This document shows positions 17,029-25,260 of a stretch of 64,000 nt of DNA, piece after piece. The notes under the pieces were generated by a model that was not told the origin of the DNA, did not search any database, and worked only from the letters and a program-made list of their open reading frames with translations. Position numbers and translations under genes: made by a program. The stretch lies in NCBI RefSeq assembly GCF_001907695.1, contig NZ_KV880638.1, positions 992,882 to 1,056,881 on the forward strand, written 5' to 3'. This DNA is from Thalassospira sp. TSL5-1 (lineage in GTDB: Bacteria > Pseudomonadota > Alphaproteobacteria > Rhodospirillales > Thalassospiraceae). The stretch's first letter is position 1. Every line of letters begins with the position of its first letter.

Positions 17029-18726
17029 TTACAGGTTATCGGCGATTTCCTGCATCCAGATGGCAACCGCAACCGCCCCGCCGTCGGGCACACCAACGGC
17101 GCGATCACCAAGGTAACTCGCCCGGCCCAGTTCCGGTGTCATTTCAGCTGTGCTTTCCGCCCCCTTGCGGGCGGCATCGCAGGCCGCCTGCCAGGCTTCC
17201 TTGGCGGGTTTGTTTGCCTTTGCCGCCGCGTTAAAGGCCTTTGCGGCGGGCAACAGCGCATCAAGCATGGTGCGGTCGCCTTCCTTCGCACCCCCCAGTT
17301 CGGCAATGGCATTTGCGCCCGTTTCAAAGGCATCGGCCCATTGGGCGGCGGTGGGGGTGGCTTCGTCCTGCAAATGCCGCCCGGCGCGGATCAGGGCATT
17401 GGCGTAAAACGGGCCGGAACTGCCCGCAATTGCCTTGCGCAGCGCGTTGCCGGTGGCAATCAGGGCGGTGGCCGGTGTGGCCCAGGCTTTGGTTGGCAAA
17501 TCCAGTATGGCCTCTGCCCCGCGTTCCAGGCTGGCACCCAAATCGCCATCCCCGGCCTTGGTATCCAGATCAGTCAGGTGGGGTTCTTCGGCCTTCAGTT
17601 TATTGGCAACGGCATGGGCGATGGTTTTAATCTGTTCTGCCAGCGGCCCAGCCTCGGGATAATCGATCTCATCACTGCTGCCTTTGGGATCGGCGATTTC
17701 CTGGCGTTTTTGGCTGACACGCCCCGCGCCGGGCCAGGCGCTGGCGGATGTTTTGGCATCAAGAAGCTCTGCCCGTTCATCATCAAGTTTCAAAAGCGAG
17801 AGCGAACAGCCCGGCATATCAAGTGCGCTCAGCAATGTGCCACACCACACCCGCTCCACGGTGATATCATTGGCACGTAAATAGTTAATCGCCCCGCGCG
17901 CCATAATCGCAAGTTCGAGTGCGGATGTTGCCCCCAACCCATTCACCAGCAGGGCCACCCGGTCTGACTTGGCAATCTTGCGATCCTTGATAATGGTTTT
18001 CAGGATGGTTTCGCATAGTTCGTCCGCCGATGCGATTTTGCGGCGTTCAACACCTTTTTCGCCGTGAATGCCAAGACCCAGTTCAATTTCGTCTTTATCA
18101 AGCGAAAAACCGGCTTCCTTGGCACCGGGCAGGGTGCAGGCCCCCAGCGCAACCCCCATTGAACCAAGCGCACCTGCGGCCTTGCGGGCAATGTCGGCAA
18201 CTTCGGCAAGGGGCTTGCCCGCAGCGGCCGCTGCCCCGGCGATTTTATGGATCAGCACGGTCCCGGCAATGCCCCGGCGGCGCTCCTCGCTGACGGTTTG
18301 ATGCAGCGAAACGTCATCGGCCACCACAACAATCTCAACCGGAATGCCCTCGGTCTGCGCCAGTTCGGCGGCCAGGCCAAAATTAAGTCGGTCGCCGGTA
18401 TAGTTTTTAACCACCAAAACCGCCCCGGCAGGCCCGGCACAGGCGCGAATGGCATGTAAAACCGCATCGGTCGAGGGGGAGGTAAAAACATCACCGGCAA
18501 CAGCCGCACTTAACATGCCCTTGCCGACATATCCGGCATGGGCCGGTTCGTGCCCGCTGCCCCCGCCCGACAGGATGGCAACCGGGCGTTTGTCAGGTTC
18601 CGGCAGGTCAGCTTGTAACACCACATTGGCATGGGCCAGCAAGGCCAGCCCCTCGGTGCTGTCCACCACCCCTTCAAGCATCTCGCGCACAACATTCTTC
18701 GGATTATTGATCAGTTTCTTGGACAT
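17029..18726 (-). CDS. ATP-dependent dihydroxyacetone kinase (DhaK-DhaL fusion)
   Basis: This 565-aa protein joins both domains of the ATP-type (Citrobacter/eukaryotic) enzyme. DhaK occupies residues 1-330 with SGGGSGHEPAHAGYVGKGML and GLGIHGEKG, where His221 should bind the substrate carbonyl covalently. DhaL occupies about 365-565 with the GDGDLG metal-ATP motif and a C-terminal RASYLGDRAVGVPDGGA. Because DhaL is fused and no phosphotransferase DhaM gene is present, ATP rather than PEP is the likely phosphate donor. It converts dihydroxyacetone (or another short ketose or triose) to its phosphate in the cytoplasm. The gene stands alone with its own 3' hairpin. Confidence 0.9.
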   Translation of the reverse strand: MSKKLINNPKNVVREMLEGVVDSTEGLALLAHANVVLQADLPEPDKRPVAILSGGGSGHEPAHAGYVGKGMLSAAVAGDVFTSPSTDAVLHAIRACAGPAGAVLVVKNYTGDRLNFGLAAELAQTEGIPVEIVVVADDVSLHQTVSEERRRGIAGTVLIHKIAGAAAAAGKPLAEVADIARKAAGALGSMGVALGACTLPGAKEAGFSLDKDEIELGLGIHGEKGVERRKIASADELCETILKTIIKDRKIAKSDRVALLVNGLGATSALELAIMARGAINYLRANDITVERVWCGTLLSALDMPGCSLSLLKLDDERAELLDAKTSASAWPGAGRVSQKRQEIADPKGSSDEIDYPEAGPLAEQIKTIAHAVANKLKAEEPHLTDLDTKAGDGDLGASLERGAEAILDLPTKAWATPATALIATGNALRKAIAGSSGPFYANALIRAGRHLQDEATPTAAQWADAFETGANAIAELGGAKEGDRTMLDALLPAAKAFNAAAKANKPAKEAWQAACDAARKGAESTAEMTPELGRASYLGDRAVGVPDGGAVAVAIWMQEIADNL

Positions 18727-18895
18727 GATATCTCACCTGCCTGTTGGGATTTTCTGTTTAAAGTGGTCTTGTGACCAACTTAGGGCGTGTTGCGCATCTT
18801 CGCCATCATCGATGCAATAGGGCAACGATCAATCTGCGCTGACAGGCTATAAATCCCGGGCGTTTTTGCGCGAAGCGATGGTTATTACGGGTGAT

Positions 18896-19438
18896 TTAAT
18901 TTTTTGCCAGCAGGCGCTCGAAGACAATTTCGACATCGTCGAGGAAATCAAACCATTCCCCTTCTTCATCTATGCCAACAATCCTCAGGAGAAAAAGCCC
19001 CTCGACGGCGAGCAGGGCGACCCGGGCAGCCTGTGCATCGCTGGTTTCGCCGCTCAGGCATTTGAACATGGAGCGGTACCACTGGCGGGTTTCGACAATG
19101 TTCTGCGGGTTCTGGATATAGGCAATCATCAGTCCGGCCATCTTGGCATTCAAGGCGGCCTGGGAACAGCGCATGACCTTGATATATTTTCGTACAAGAT
19201 CGGCAGGCGGAAGGTCGTCGATGTCGCCGAGCAGGTCGTTGAACCCCTGCGTCCATCGTTCGATCAGCGCGCGGATCAGGTCATCTTTTGACGAGAATGA
19301 ATATTGAACGCCCCCTTTCGAAATATCGGCGGCCTTTGCCAGGGCATCAATGGTCAGGCCTGCCGCCCCGTCATTGCGAACGATCCTTTCGGCAATTTCA
19401 AGCAGCCCTTCACGCGTGATCGTTGGTTTTCTGCCCAA
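18896..19438 (-). CDS. TetR-family repressor divergent from the MFS efflux gene
   Basis: This 180-aa protein has an N-terminal HTH (LTIDALAKAADISKGGVQYSFSS, residues about 25-47) and a helical ligand domain. The start is TTG at 19438 with AAGGAG 7 bases upstream. It is divergent from a QacA/SmvA-type MFS gene with 86 bases between the starts, which include a perfect CATACGTATG palindrome. The layout matches SmvR-SmvA pairs, where the repressor controls efflux of cationic biocides. Ligand specificity is inferred only. Confidence 0.87.
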   Translation of the reverse strand: MGRKPTITREGLLEIAERIVRNDGAAGLTIDALAKAADISKGGVQYSFSSKDDLIRALIERWTQGFNDLLGDIDDLPPADLVRKYIKVMRCSQAALNAKMAGLMIAYIQNPQNIVETRQWYRSMFKCLSGETSDAQAARVALLAVEGLFLLRIVGIDEEGEWFDFLDDVEIVFERLLAKN

Positions 19439-19474
19439 TTGGGTGCTCCTTCCTCACAGAAAATCATTGAAATC

Positions 19475-19484
19475 CATACGTATG
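19475..19484. promoter_or_regulatory. Candidate TetR operator (CATACGTATG)
   Basis: A perfect 10-bp palindrome in the 86-bp region shared by the divergent TetR and MFS genes, about 40 bases from each start codon and next to an AT-rich stretch. Position and symmetry suggest an operator that controls both genes. Confidence 0.6.
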
Positions 19485-19524
19485 TATTTATATCAAGGGG
19501 CGCTGTCCAATCAAAGGTGAATTG

Positions 19525-21048
19525 ATGTCGTCCGTTGCTGCTTCGCCCAATCGCTGGCTTTCTCTTATTGCTGTCATGCTGGCTTTCCTGCCGGTCGTGC
19601 TGGACATGACGATCCTGCATGTTGCCGTGCCCACGCTGACGCAGTCGCTTAATGCCTCGGGCACCGAAGTTCTGTGGATTATTGATATATACCCGTTGTT
19701 GATGGCGGGGCTTTTGGTGCCGATGGGGACGCTGGCGGATAGGGTTGGCAACCGCAAAGTCCTGATCATTGGTCTTGTTACCTTTGGGCTGGCGTCGGCA
19801 TGGGCTGCTTTGGCGCAAAGCCCCGCTATGCTGATTGCCGCGCGCGTGCTTTTGGCGCTGGGCGGTTCGATGATTATGCCGTGTGTGCTGGGCCTTATTC
19901 GCAAAACCTTTGAAGATGACGACGAACGTGCGATGGCGCTGGGCCTTTGGGGGATGGTGGGGGCCGCAGGGGCTGCGGTCGGTCCGCTGATTGGCGGGGC
20001 TTTGCTGGAACATTTCTGGTGGGGCTCGGTATTTCTCATCAATGTGCCGGTGATGCTGGTGGTTGCGCCTGCCTGTTATGTTCTGCTGCCGCGTGTTGAG
20101 CAGACCATGACGGGCAAATGGGCCATCGGCCAGGCCTTGATGCTGATCGTTGGCATGATATCGGTCGTTTATGGCATCAAGGCCGGGTTTGGCGACAAGC
20201 AGCCTTTGCCGGTTATCGTTTGCACCATCGTTTTTGGCATTGTTGTTTTAGCCTTGTTCGTGCGCAAACAATTGCGCGCCTCCGAACCGATGCTGGATCT
20301 CTCGCTCCTGTCTCATCCGGCGATTGTCGCAGGGTTGATTATGGCAATTGTTGCATCGGGCGCGCTGGCCGGTGTCGAGCTGACTTTGGCCCAGGAACTG
20401 CAATATGTGCTCGATAAAACGCCGTTGCAGGCGGGCATCTTTATGATTCCGATTATGGCCGCCGCCGCTGTGGGTGGCCCGGTTGCGGGCTATTTGTCCA
20501 ATCGGTTTGGCTTGCGGCTGGTCGCGACATTCTCCCTTTTAATTTCGGCCGGGGCCTTGGCATTTCTGGCGCAAAGCGATTTTCATGACCCGGGTATTCT
20601 CGTGCCATGTGCGCTTGCCATTCTCGGGCTGACACTCAGCATCGGGCTGACGGCCTCCTCTATTGCCATCATGGGGTCCATTGATGCCAGCAAGGGGGCG
20701 GCTGCGGGTTCGCTGGAGGCGACGGGGTATGAACTGGGCACAGGGCTTGGCATCACGCTGTTTGGTGTTTTTATGTCCAGTGTGTTCAGCCACGCCATCG
20801 AATTGCCCGCCCGTCTGCCTCAGGCTTTGGGGGAGCAGGCCTCCCGTTCCATCGGGAATGTTTATATTGTCGCCCGCGACCTTCAGGGGGAACGGGGTGA
20901 GGCCTTGATTGCCGCGGGCAAAGCCGCCTTTAGCCAAACGCACGCAGCCCTTCTGACAACGGCAGCAACGGTGATTGCGGCACTCGCGGTCGTGGTGTTC
21001 TTCACCCTGGCCGGGTATCGCAACCGGTCTACGGAGCCGCACGGATAA
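19525..21048 (+). CDS. MFS drug/cation efflux transporter, DHA2 (QacA/SmvA-like, 14 TM)
   Basis: This 507-aa polytopic protein has the DHA2 hallmarks: motif D1 near TM1 (LPVVLDMTILHVAVPTL), motif A (GTLADRVGNRKVLIIG), RVLLALGGSMIMP, and the antiporter motif C region GAAGAAVGPLIGGALLEHFWW. Length and hydrophobic pattern fit 14 membrane segments. It should export toxic cationic or lipophilic compounds in exchange for protons. ATG 19525 follows AGGTGA closely; the in-frame TTG three bases earlier is possible. SmvA is the closest named type I recognise; the substrate is not certain. Confidence 0.87.
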   Translation: MSSVAASPNRWLSLIAVMLAFLPVVLDMTILHVAVPTLTQSLNASGTEVLWIIDIYPLLMAGLLVPMGTLADRVGNRKVLIIGLVTFGLASAWAALAQSPAMLIAARVLLALGGSMIMPCVLGLIRKTFEDDDERAMALGLWGMVGAAGAAVGPLIGGALLEHFWWGSVFLINVPVMLVVAPACYVLLPRVEQTMTGKWAIGQALMLIVGMISVVYGIKAGFGDKQPLPVIVCTIVFGIVVLALFVRKQLRASEPMLDLSLLSHPAIVAGLIMAIVASGALAGVELTLAQELQYVLDKTPLQAGIFMIPIMAAAAVGGPVAGYLSNRFGLRLVATFSLLISAGALAFLAQSDFHDPGILVPCALAILGLTLSIGLTASSIAIMGSIDASKGAAAGSLEATGYELGTGLGITLFGVFMSSVFSHAIELPARLPQALGEQASRSIGNVYIVARDLQGERGEALIAAGKAAFSQTHAALLTTAATVIAALAVVVFFTLAGYRNRSTEPHG

Positions 21049-21334
21049 ACTGTACCATAGGCAGCAAAGGCCTGATTTTAGCGAGCACGCGGGAAGGGTA
21101 ATGGGCTTTAGGCCGCAAAACCCGCCGTTCAATTTTTCAAATGACCGCGTGATTGATATTGCGCATTTATTTTTCGGCACCAGCGGATACAAAGCGGCGC
21201 TTCCTGGGCTTGTGGATAGATGCGGGCATGCCAGCACCTGCTGTTACATATCTGCATTGCAGAATCAAAAGTATGCGTTTGGCCGGGATAGGGGCATAAC
21301 GCGCGTAGCTTATGAATATGAGAGTTATTAAAAT

Positions 21335-21559
21335 ATGGATTGGGTCCCGATCGCTTTTGGTACGTTCAAGGTTGTTGCGCTTTGCGTGGCAATGTTTTTT
21401 GCCATCAAATGGCATTACGATCAGGGAAAAAAGGGAGATCGCAAAGCCCTCCTGCGTTCGATCACCAAAATGACCGCGCTTTTCTTGCTGGCGGCAGTGG
21501 TTGTCGGCGTTGTCACCTTCTTCCTTGTTCGCTGGTTTGGTTTGGATATGAGCTACTGA
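21335..21559 (+). CDS. Small two-helix membrane protein, unknown
   Basis: A 74-aa protein with two hydrophobic segments (about 5-23 and 46-68) separated by a basic cytosolic loop (KWHYDQGKKGDRKALLRSI). The reading frame is clean, but the ribosome site (GAGAG) is distant. I recognise no family. It stands alone between the MFS gene and the WYL regulator, which points the other way. Confidence 0.55.
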   Translation: MDWVPIAFGTFKVVALCVAMFFAIKWHYDQGKKGDRKALLRSITKMTALFLLAAVVVGVVTFFLVRWFGLDMSY

Positions 21560-21652
21560 GGGGCGGGCGTCATCATGCAGACGGCCCCGCAGGGGTTCAG
21601 GTGAGCAAAGGCCGCCTGTGATTGATTGTTCAGAGATGGTCGATAACGCGGA

Positions 21653-22375
21653 TCAATGCTCTTTTATAGTGAACTGGGCGCGGTTCGTCTCCCGCGCCAT
21701 TTGTTCCGCAACCTGTTTCAGGTAATCCTCAAGCGTTTTACCAATTTCGGGCCGGAAGCTCTTTCCGGTCGGTTGGCAGTTCTGCATTCGGTCAATCCGA
21801 AATGCCCGGAATCCGTTGCGCATTTCGCACCAGGCAGAGCATGTCCAGACCTGCCCCCAATATTCGATTTGCAAAGGGCGGATCACACGTTTGGAGGCTC
21901 GCTCATCCAAAGATCGATAGTCGATCTGAAGTTTGAGTCCTTCCCGAATAGCACGACGGATCAGCGGCATATGTTTGAATCCCGTTTGTGCGCGCTCGAA
22001 CGCATAAACACCAAACCCCCAGGACTTGGGCGCCTGACGGCGGTTTGACGCATGTTCACCGACTTTTTTCATGACCGAAGCCGCCGCGGTTTGCAGTTCG
22101 TTATCGGCGGCCTCCTGCACAATGGCCATACCCAGGCTAAGGGCCTCAAGCTCGGTAAATGACAGGGCGATGGGCGGAAGAAAGACCGGTTCGCGCAGCA
22201 AATAGCCTACACCGCGCTCTCCGTCTATCGGGACGCCAGAGGCAACCAGCGTGTCGATGTCCCGATAGACGGTGCGGATGGAAACGCCAAGCGCATCGGC
22301 GATGTCACGGGCAAGGTGGAGCCGTCCGTCCCGGACGATCTCGACAATTTCCGCAAGTCGCTCGCTACGCCGCAT
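21653..22375 (-). CDS. YafY-type HTH/WYL-domain transcriptional regulator
   Basis: This 240-aa protein starts MRRSERLAEIVEIVRDGR, the typical beginning of DeoR-like HTH/WYL regulators (HTH_11, residues 5-55: IADALGVSIRTVYRDIDTL). The middle and C-terminal part is a WYL domain (LQIDYRSLDERASKRVIRPLQIEYWGQVWTCSAWCE). The start is ATG 22375; an earlier frame opening at 22543 would overlap the upstream gene. It follows a small monooxygenase-like gene with a 7-base gap, so the two are co-transcribed. The strong inverted repeat upstream of that gene is the likely autoregulatory operator. Confidence 0.87.
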   Translation of the reverse strand: MRRSERLAEIVEIVRDGRLHLARDIADALGVSIRTVYRDIDTLVASGVPIDGERGVGYLLREPVFLPPIALSFTELEALSLGMAIVQEAADNELQTAAASVMKKVGEHASNRRQAPKSWGFGVYAFERAQTGFKHMPLIRRAIREGLKLQIDYRSLDERASKRVIRPLQIEYWGQVWTCSAWCEMRNGFRAFRIDRMQNCQPTGKSFRPEIGKTLEDYLKQVAEQMARETNRAQFTIKEH

Positions 22376-22382
22376 GATTTTG

Positions 22383-22688
22383 TCAGTTAAGGGCCACTTC
22401 CAGCTCGGAATGCGTGAGCTGGATAGTTGGTCCGTTAATGGCAGAGAGGAAAGCGGTGTTCTCCGGGGCGGTGCCGATTTCGGCGGCGGCGGTTTTTGCC
22501 GCATCCATGTTTTCCCACTGAACATGCTCGATCCATGTGCCATCTTCGGTGCAGGAAAGACGACGGCATATAAAGCCCGGACGGGTCTTGATCCAGGAAC
22601 TCATTCCCCTGGCAGCGGCAATAAAATCTTCGCGGCGAACACCGTTATTGAGCTTGAAGGTGACGGTTTCGATGACATTCTTCGACAT
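22383..22688 (-). CDS. Small dimeric alpha/beta-barrel protein (antibiotic biosynthesis monooxygenase-like)
   Basis: This 101-aa protein has the size and strand-helix pattern of ABM/dimeric alpha-beta barrel proteins (VIETVTFKLNNGVRREDFIAA, PGFICRRLSCTEDGTWIEHV, ENMDAAKTAA). Members range from heme- or quinone-handling monooxygenases to proteins of unknown role. It is the first gene of a two-gene unit with the WYL regulator. The 39-bp inverted repeat lies 43-81 bases upstream of its start, so expression is probably controlled by the regulator it precedes. Function remains open. Confidence 0.7.
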   Translation of the reverse strand: MSKNVIETVTFKLNNGVRREDFIAAARGMSSWIKTRPGFICRRLSCTEDGTWIEHVQWENMDAAKTAAAEIGTAPENTAFLSAINGPTIQLTHSELEVALN

Positions 22689-22730
22689 TGGATACTCCTG
22701 TTTGTCTTGCCAAGCGGTCGAGCATCATTA

Positions 22731-22769
22731 CGTCATCCCAACTGACAGAATATGTCAGTTGGGATGACG
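22731..22769 (-). promoter_or_regulatory. Perfect 17-bp-arm inverted repeat, candidate WYL-regulator operator
   Basis: Arms CGTCATCCCAACTGACA (22731-22747) and TGTCAGTTGGGATGACG (22753-22769) around a GAATA centre. It lies just upstream of the ABM/WYL gene pair. The inner ACTGACA-N5-TGTCAGT core looks like a repressor site. No T-run follows, so a terminator is less likely. Confidence 0.7.
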
Positions 22770-22990
22770 GGTCCAGATGTAGCGCGCTTGAGACGCGGAT
22801 GACGGAGAAAACACGGTTTCAAACAGAGGCGTTGTTTTGAAGTTCTGCTGCCTGCTGTTAAACAGGTTGTGCCGCGCAACGCCTTTTAGCCTCAGAAACA
22901 GGGGCCATTTTCCCCATTGAACGGGGGCGGGGGATCGCTATTAATGCTAGCCGCACTATAAAGGCGTGCGGTTGATAAGGGCGGTGTAAG

Positions 22991-24013
22991 GTGCGTATCA
23001 GACACATCCTGTTCGTTATATTTCTTGTGGTCGTTATTGTGGCATCTTTGCTGCTTTGGCGATTACAGGACCTCGACCTGGATGGACGCCGCCACGAGGA
23101 TTTTTCTTTTAGCGCCAATGGCCTGCATTTGGCAGGGACATTGTGGCTGCCGGATCGGCCCCCGTTGGCGGCACTGGTTCTGGTGCATGGCGATGGCCCG
23201 CAGGATAGAACCTCGCAGGGAGGTTACGCGCCGCTGGTCAATAGCTTGCTCGATGCCGGTATTGCCGTTGCCTCCTGGGACAAACCCGGCATTGGTGCGT
23301 CGCAGGGGAACTGGCTTGCGCAATCGATGGAGGACCGGGCTGATGTCGTGCGCACGGCACTGGTGACACTTAAGGGGCATTTCACGCATATACCTGTTGG
23401 CGCAATGGGGTTTTCACAGGCGGGGTGGGTGATACCAAAGCTCTCGCATCGCGATGCGGATTTCGCGGTTCTCATTGGCGGTGCTGTTTCCTGGCAACAG
23501 CAGGGCGATTATTATACCGATACGCGGCTTCGACTGGCAGGGATGCCTGCGGCGGAGCGCAAGCGCGAGGTGGTGCGGTTATCGCGCAGGGATGATCGTT
23601 TGTTTGCAAATCCACAGGTCGAGAGTGCGGATCTTCCACCTGACCTGACGTCAGATCGCTGGGCTTTCATCCGAAAGAACCGTCATGCGGATGCGACAAA
23701 AGATCTGCGCGGATTTAATGTGCCCTTGCTGGCCCTGTGGGGGGCGGATGATCTGAATGTTGATGCCTGGCATGATGCCGCGATCTATCGTGAAACCGTC
23801 CTATCCAATAACGCGGCAAATCGTATCATTATCGTACCAGATGCCACACATGGCCTGTTAAAATCAGTGCCATACAACGCGCAACTTATTACTCAATGGC
23901 CCTGGTATGTGACATTAAGATTTCTTCTTGAAGGTCGCCATGCCTGGACGCCGGGTGTTATTGATACGATCAGTGCTTGGATTACGGCGCGCGGCGGACC
24001 TGCAACAGGATAA
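22991..24013 (+). CDS. Membrane-anchored alpha/beta-hydrolase
   Basis: This 340-aa protein has an N-terminal membrane anchor (residues 5-23, ILFVIFLVVVIVASLLLW) and an alpha/beta-hydrolase fold: oxyanion segment ALVLVHGDGPQDR, SWDKPGIGAS, nucleophile elbow GAMGFSQAGW (Ser about residue 142), acid region LLALWGADDLNVD and final His in VPDATHG. The catalytic triad appears complete. It starts with GTG 22991. The substrate (ester or peptide) is not evident; related exported hydrolases act on small esters. It has no operon partner. Confidence 0.82.
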   Translation: MRIRHILFVIFLVVVIVASLLLWRLQDLDLDGRRHEDFSFSANGLHLAGTLWLPDRPPLAALVLVHGDGPQDRTSQGGYAPLVNSLLDAGIAVASWDKPGIGASQGNWLAQSMEDRADVVRTALVTLKGHFTHIPVGAMGFSQAGWVIPKLSHRDADFAVLIGGAVSWQQQGDYYTDTRLRLAGMPAAERKREVVRLSRRDDRLFANPQVESADLPPDLTSDRWAFIRKNRHADATKDLRGFNVPLLALWGADDLNVDAWHDAAIYRETVLSNNAANRIIIVPDATHGLLKSVPYNAQLITQWPWYVTLRFLLEGRHAWTPGVIDTISAWITARGGPATG

Positions 24014-24104
24014 AAGAACCGGTGGTTAATGCGATCAAGCGTGTCTGGTTATTCAAGCGATCAGCAACATATTATGCCGGGTCACTGGATTACAGTGCCT
24101 GGCA

Positions 24105-24434
24105 TTATTTTTGCGCTCGTACCTGAACCTGATCAGCACCGGAGCGTAAGAATAGGTACAATGGGAGCGCCAGCGACAGTCCGACACCCGCACCTGCGGG
24201 CAATACGAGCCACCATTTCCTGAGCCCGAGCGTACGGGCGTCGAGGAACGACCAGATCCAAAATACACCGATTGATATCATGATGTCGGATGAAAAGCCG
24301 CCGACAGCGCCATTGGCAAACAGGCTGGTCATGAAATATGCCAGATCAGGCCCGTTCGCGGCGAAAAAGAACCCGAAAAACACCCATGGCACGACCGTTC
24401 CGATCACACACATGGTCAGATAGAACGTCCTCAT
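24105..24434 (-). CDS. DUF2834-like small membrane protein
   Basis: This 109-aa protein has about three membrane segments (5-23, 45-65, 74-95) with the motif WVFFGFFFAANGPD and a SDIMISIGVFWIWSFLDAR segment, as in DUF2834 proteins of unknown function. ATG 24434 is chosen because GAGGAAAG precedes it; the frame upstream of it runs through the operator region. It is divergent from a TetR gene and shares two copies of the TGTAGC-N4-GCTACA element with it, so it is the probable regulated target. Confidence 0.75.
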   Translation of the reverse strand: MRTFYLTMCVIGTVVPWVFFGFFFAANGPDLAYFMTSLFANGAVGGFSSDIMISIGVFWIWSFLDARTLGLRKWWLVLPAGAGVGLSLALPLYLFLRSGADQVQVRAQK

Positions 24435-24467
24435 TTTTCTTGTCTTTCCTCGAGGGCTATGGATTAT

Positions 24468-24483
24468 TGTAGCGGACGCTACA
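24468..24483. promoter_or_regulatory. Candidate TetR operator copy 1 (TGTAGC-GGAC-GCTACA)
   Basis: Perfect 6-bp-arm inverted repeat in the divergent promoter region. The same arms recur 26 bases to the right, which makes chance unlikely. Confidence 0.8.
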
Positions 24484-24493
24484 TTATCGCATG

Positions 24494-24509
24494 TGTAGCA
24501 AATGCTACA
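24494..24509. promoter_or_regulatory. Candidate TetR operator copy 2 (TGTAGC-AAAT-GCTACA)
   Basis: Second copy of the 16-bp inverted repeat with identical arms and a different 4-base centre. It ends where the Shine-Dalgarno of the TetR gene begins, suggesting autorepression. Confidence 0.8.
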
Positions 24510-24519
24510 AGAGGTTCGT

Positions 24520-25047
24520 ATGTCCCGGAAGCCATTTGACAAGAACGCTCTGCTCTCCGCTTTGGCTGCTCATGTGTTGGAATATGGGCTTAATTCGGCC
24601 AGTCTTCGGCCAATGGCTGCATCCGCTGGCACATCGGACCGAATGCTTATTTACCATTTCGGCAGCAAAGATGGATTGATTGTCGAACTGCTGCAGTTTC
24701 TGGCAGAAGGCATGGCAATGCAACTTGACCAAGCCTTGCCGCCGCTTTGTTACGAGACGGAGCAGGAACTAATTGAAAACGTGCTTGCTGTTATGAGGTC
24801 TGAAGCCTTTGCGGCGTATTCCCGCGTTTGGTTCGATATTGTCTCGGCAGCCGCGCAGGGAAGTGGCCCCCATCAAAAGGCCGCCGGCACGATTGTCGGC
24901 ATTTTCCTTGAATGGCTTGCCAGGCGTCACCCGCAAGGTCATGCGGGTGCCCCGCGTGCGCTTGTTTTTATCGAGGGATGTATCATCATGGATGTCGCTG
25001 GTCGCCAGGACGTGAGCGATGCCATCAATCGCGGGTCCGGTTGCTAG
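24520..25047 (+). CDS. TetR-family transcriptional regulator
   Basis: This 175-aa protein has an N-terminal HTH (ASLRPMAASAGTSDRMLIYHFGSK, residues about 26-49) and a helical C-terminal domain. ATG 24520 has AGAGG 5 bases upstream and is preferred to the in-frame ATG 24502, which lies inside the second operator copy. It is divergent from the DUF2834 gene. The signal it senses is unknown. Confidence 0.87.
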   Translation: MSRKPFDKNALLSALAAHVLEYGLNSASLRPMAASAGTSDRMLIYHFGSKDGLIVELLQFLAEGMAMQLDQALPPLCYETEQELIENVLAVMRSEAFAAYSRVWFDIVSAAAQGSGPHQKAAGTIVGIFLEWLARRHPQGHAGAPRALVFIEGCIIMDVAGRQDVSDAINRGSGC

Positions 25048-25260
25048 GCGATGACAGCGACGATCACGATAATCGTGCGGACGTAAGGCTGTCGGCCCCT
25101 GTCTGAATCTTCTTGGTTGCCAAAAGGAGAAATTTGTTCGGTTTAATCGACCGTTCATCAGCGGTCTTGGTCATTTCTGAATGGTCTGAGCCTTTCCTCA
25201 CATCGCTGTAAAGCGCCGACGATGAGGGCCAAGCGGTCGATACTTGTTTTTTGAGTCGTT

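Noticed and set aside
22731-22769. Interpretation of the inverted repeat as a Rho-independent terminator
   Set aside because: Neither side has a T-run and it lies upstream, not downstream, of the nearest gene starts.
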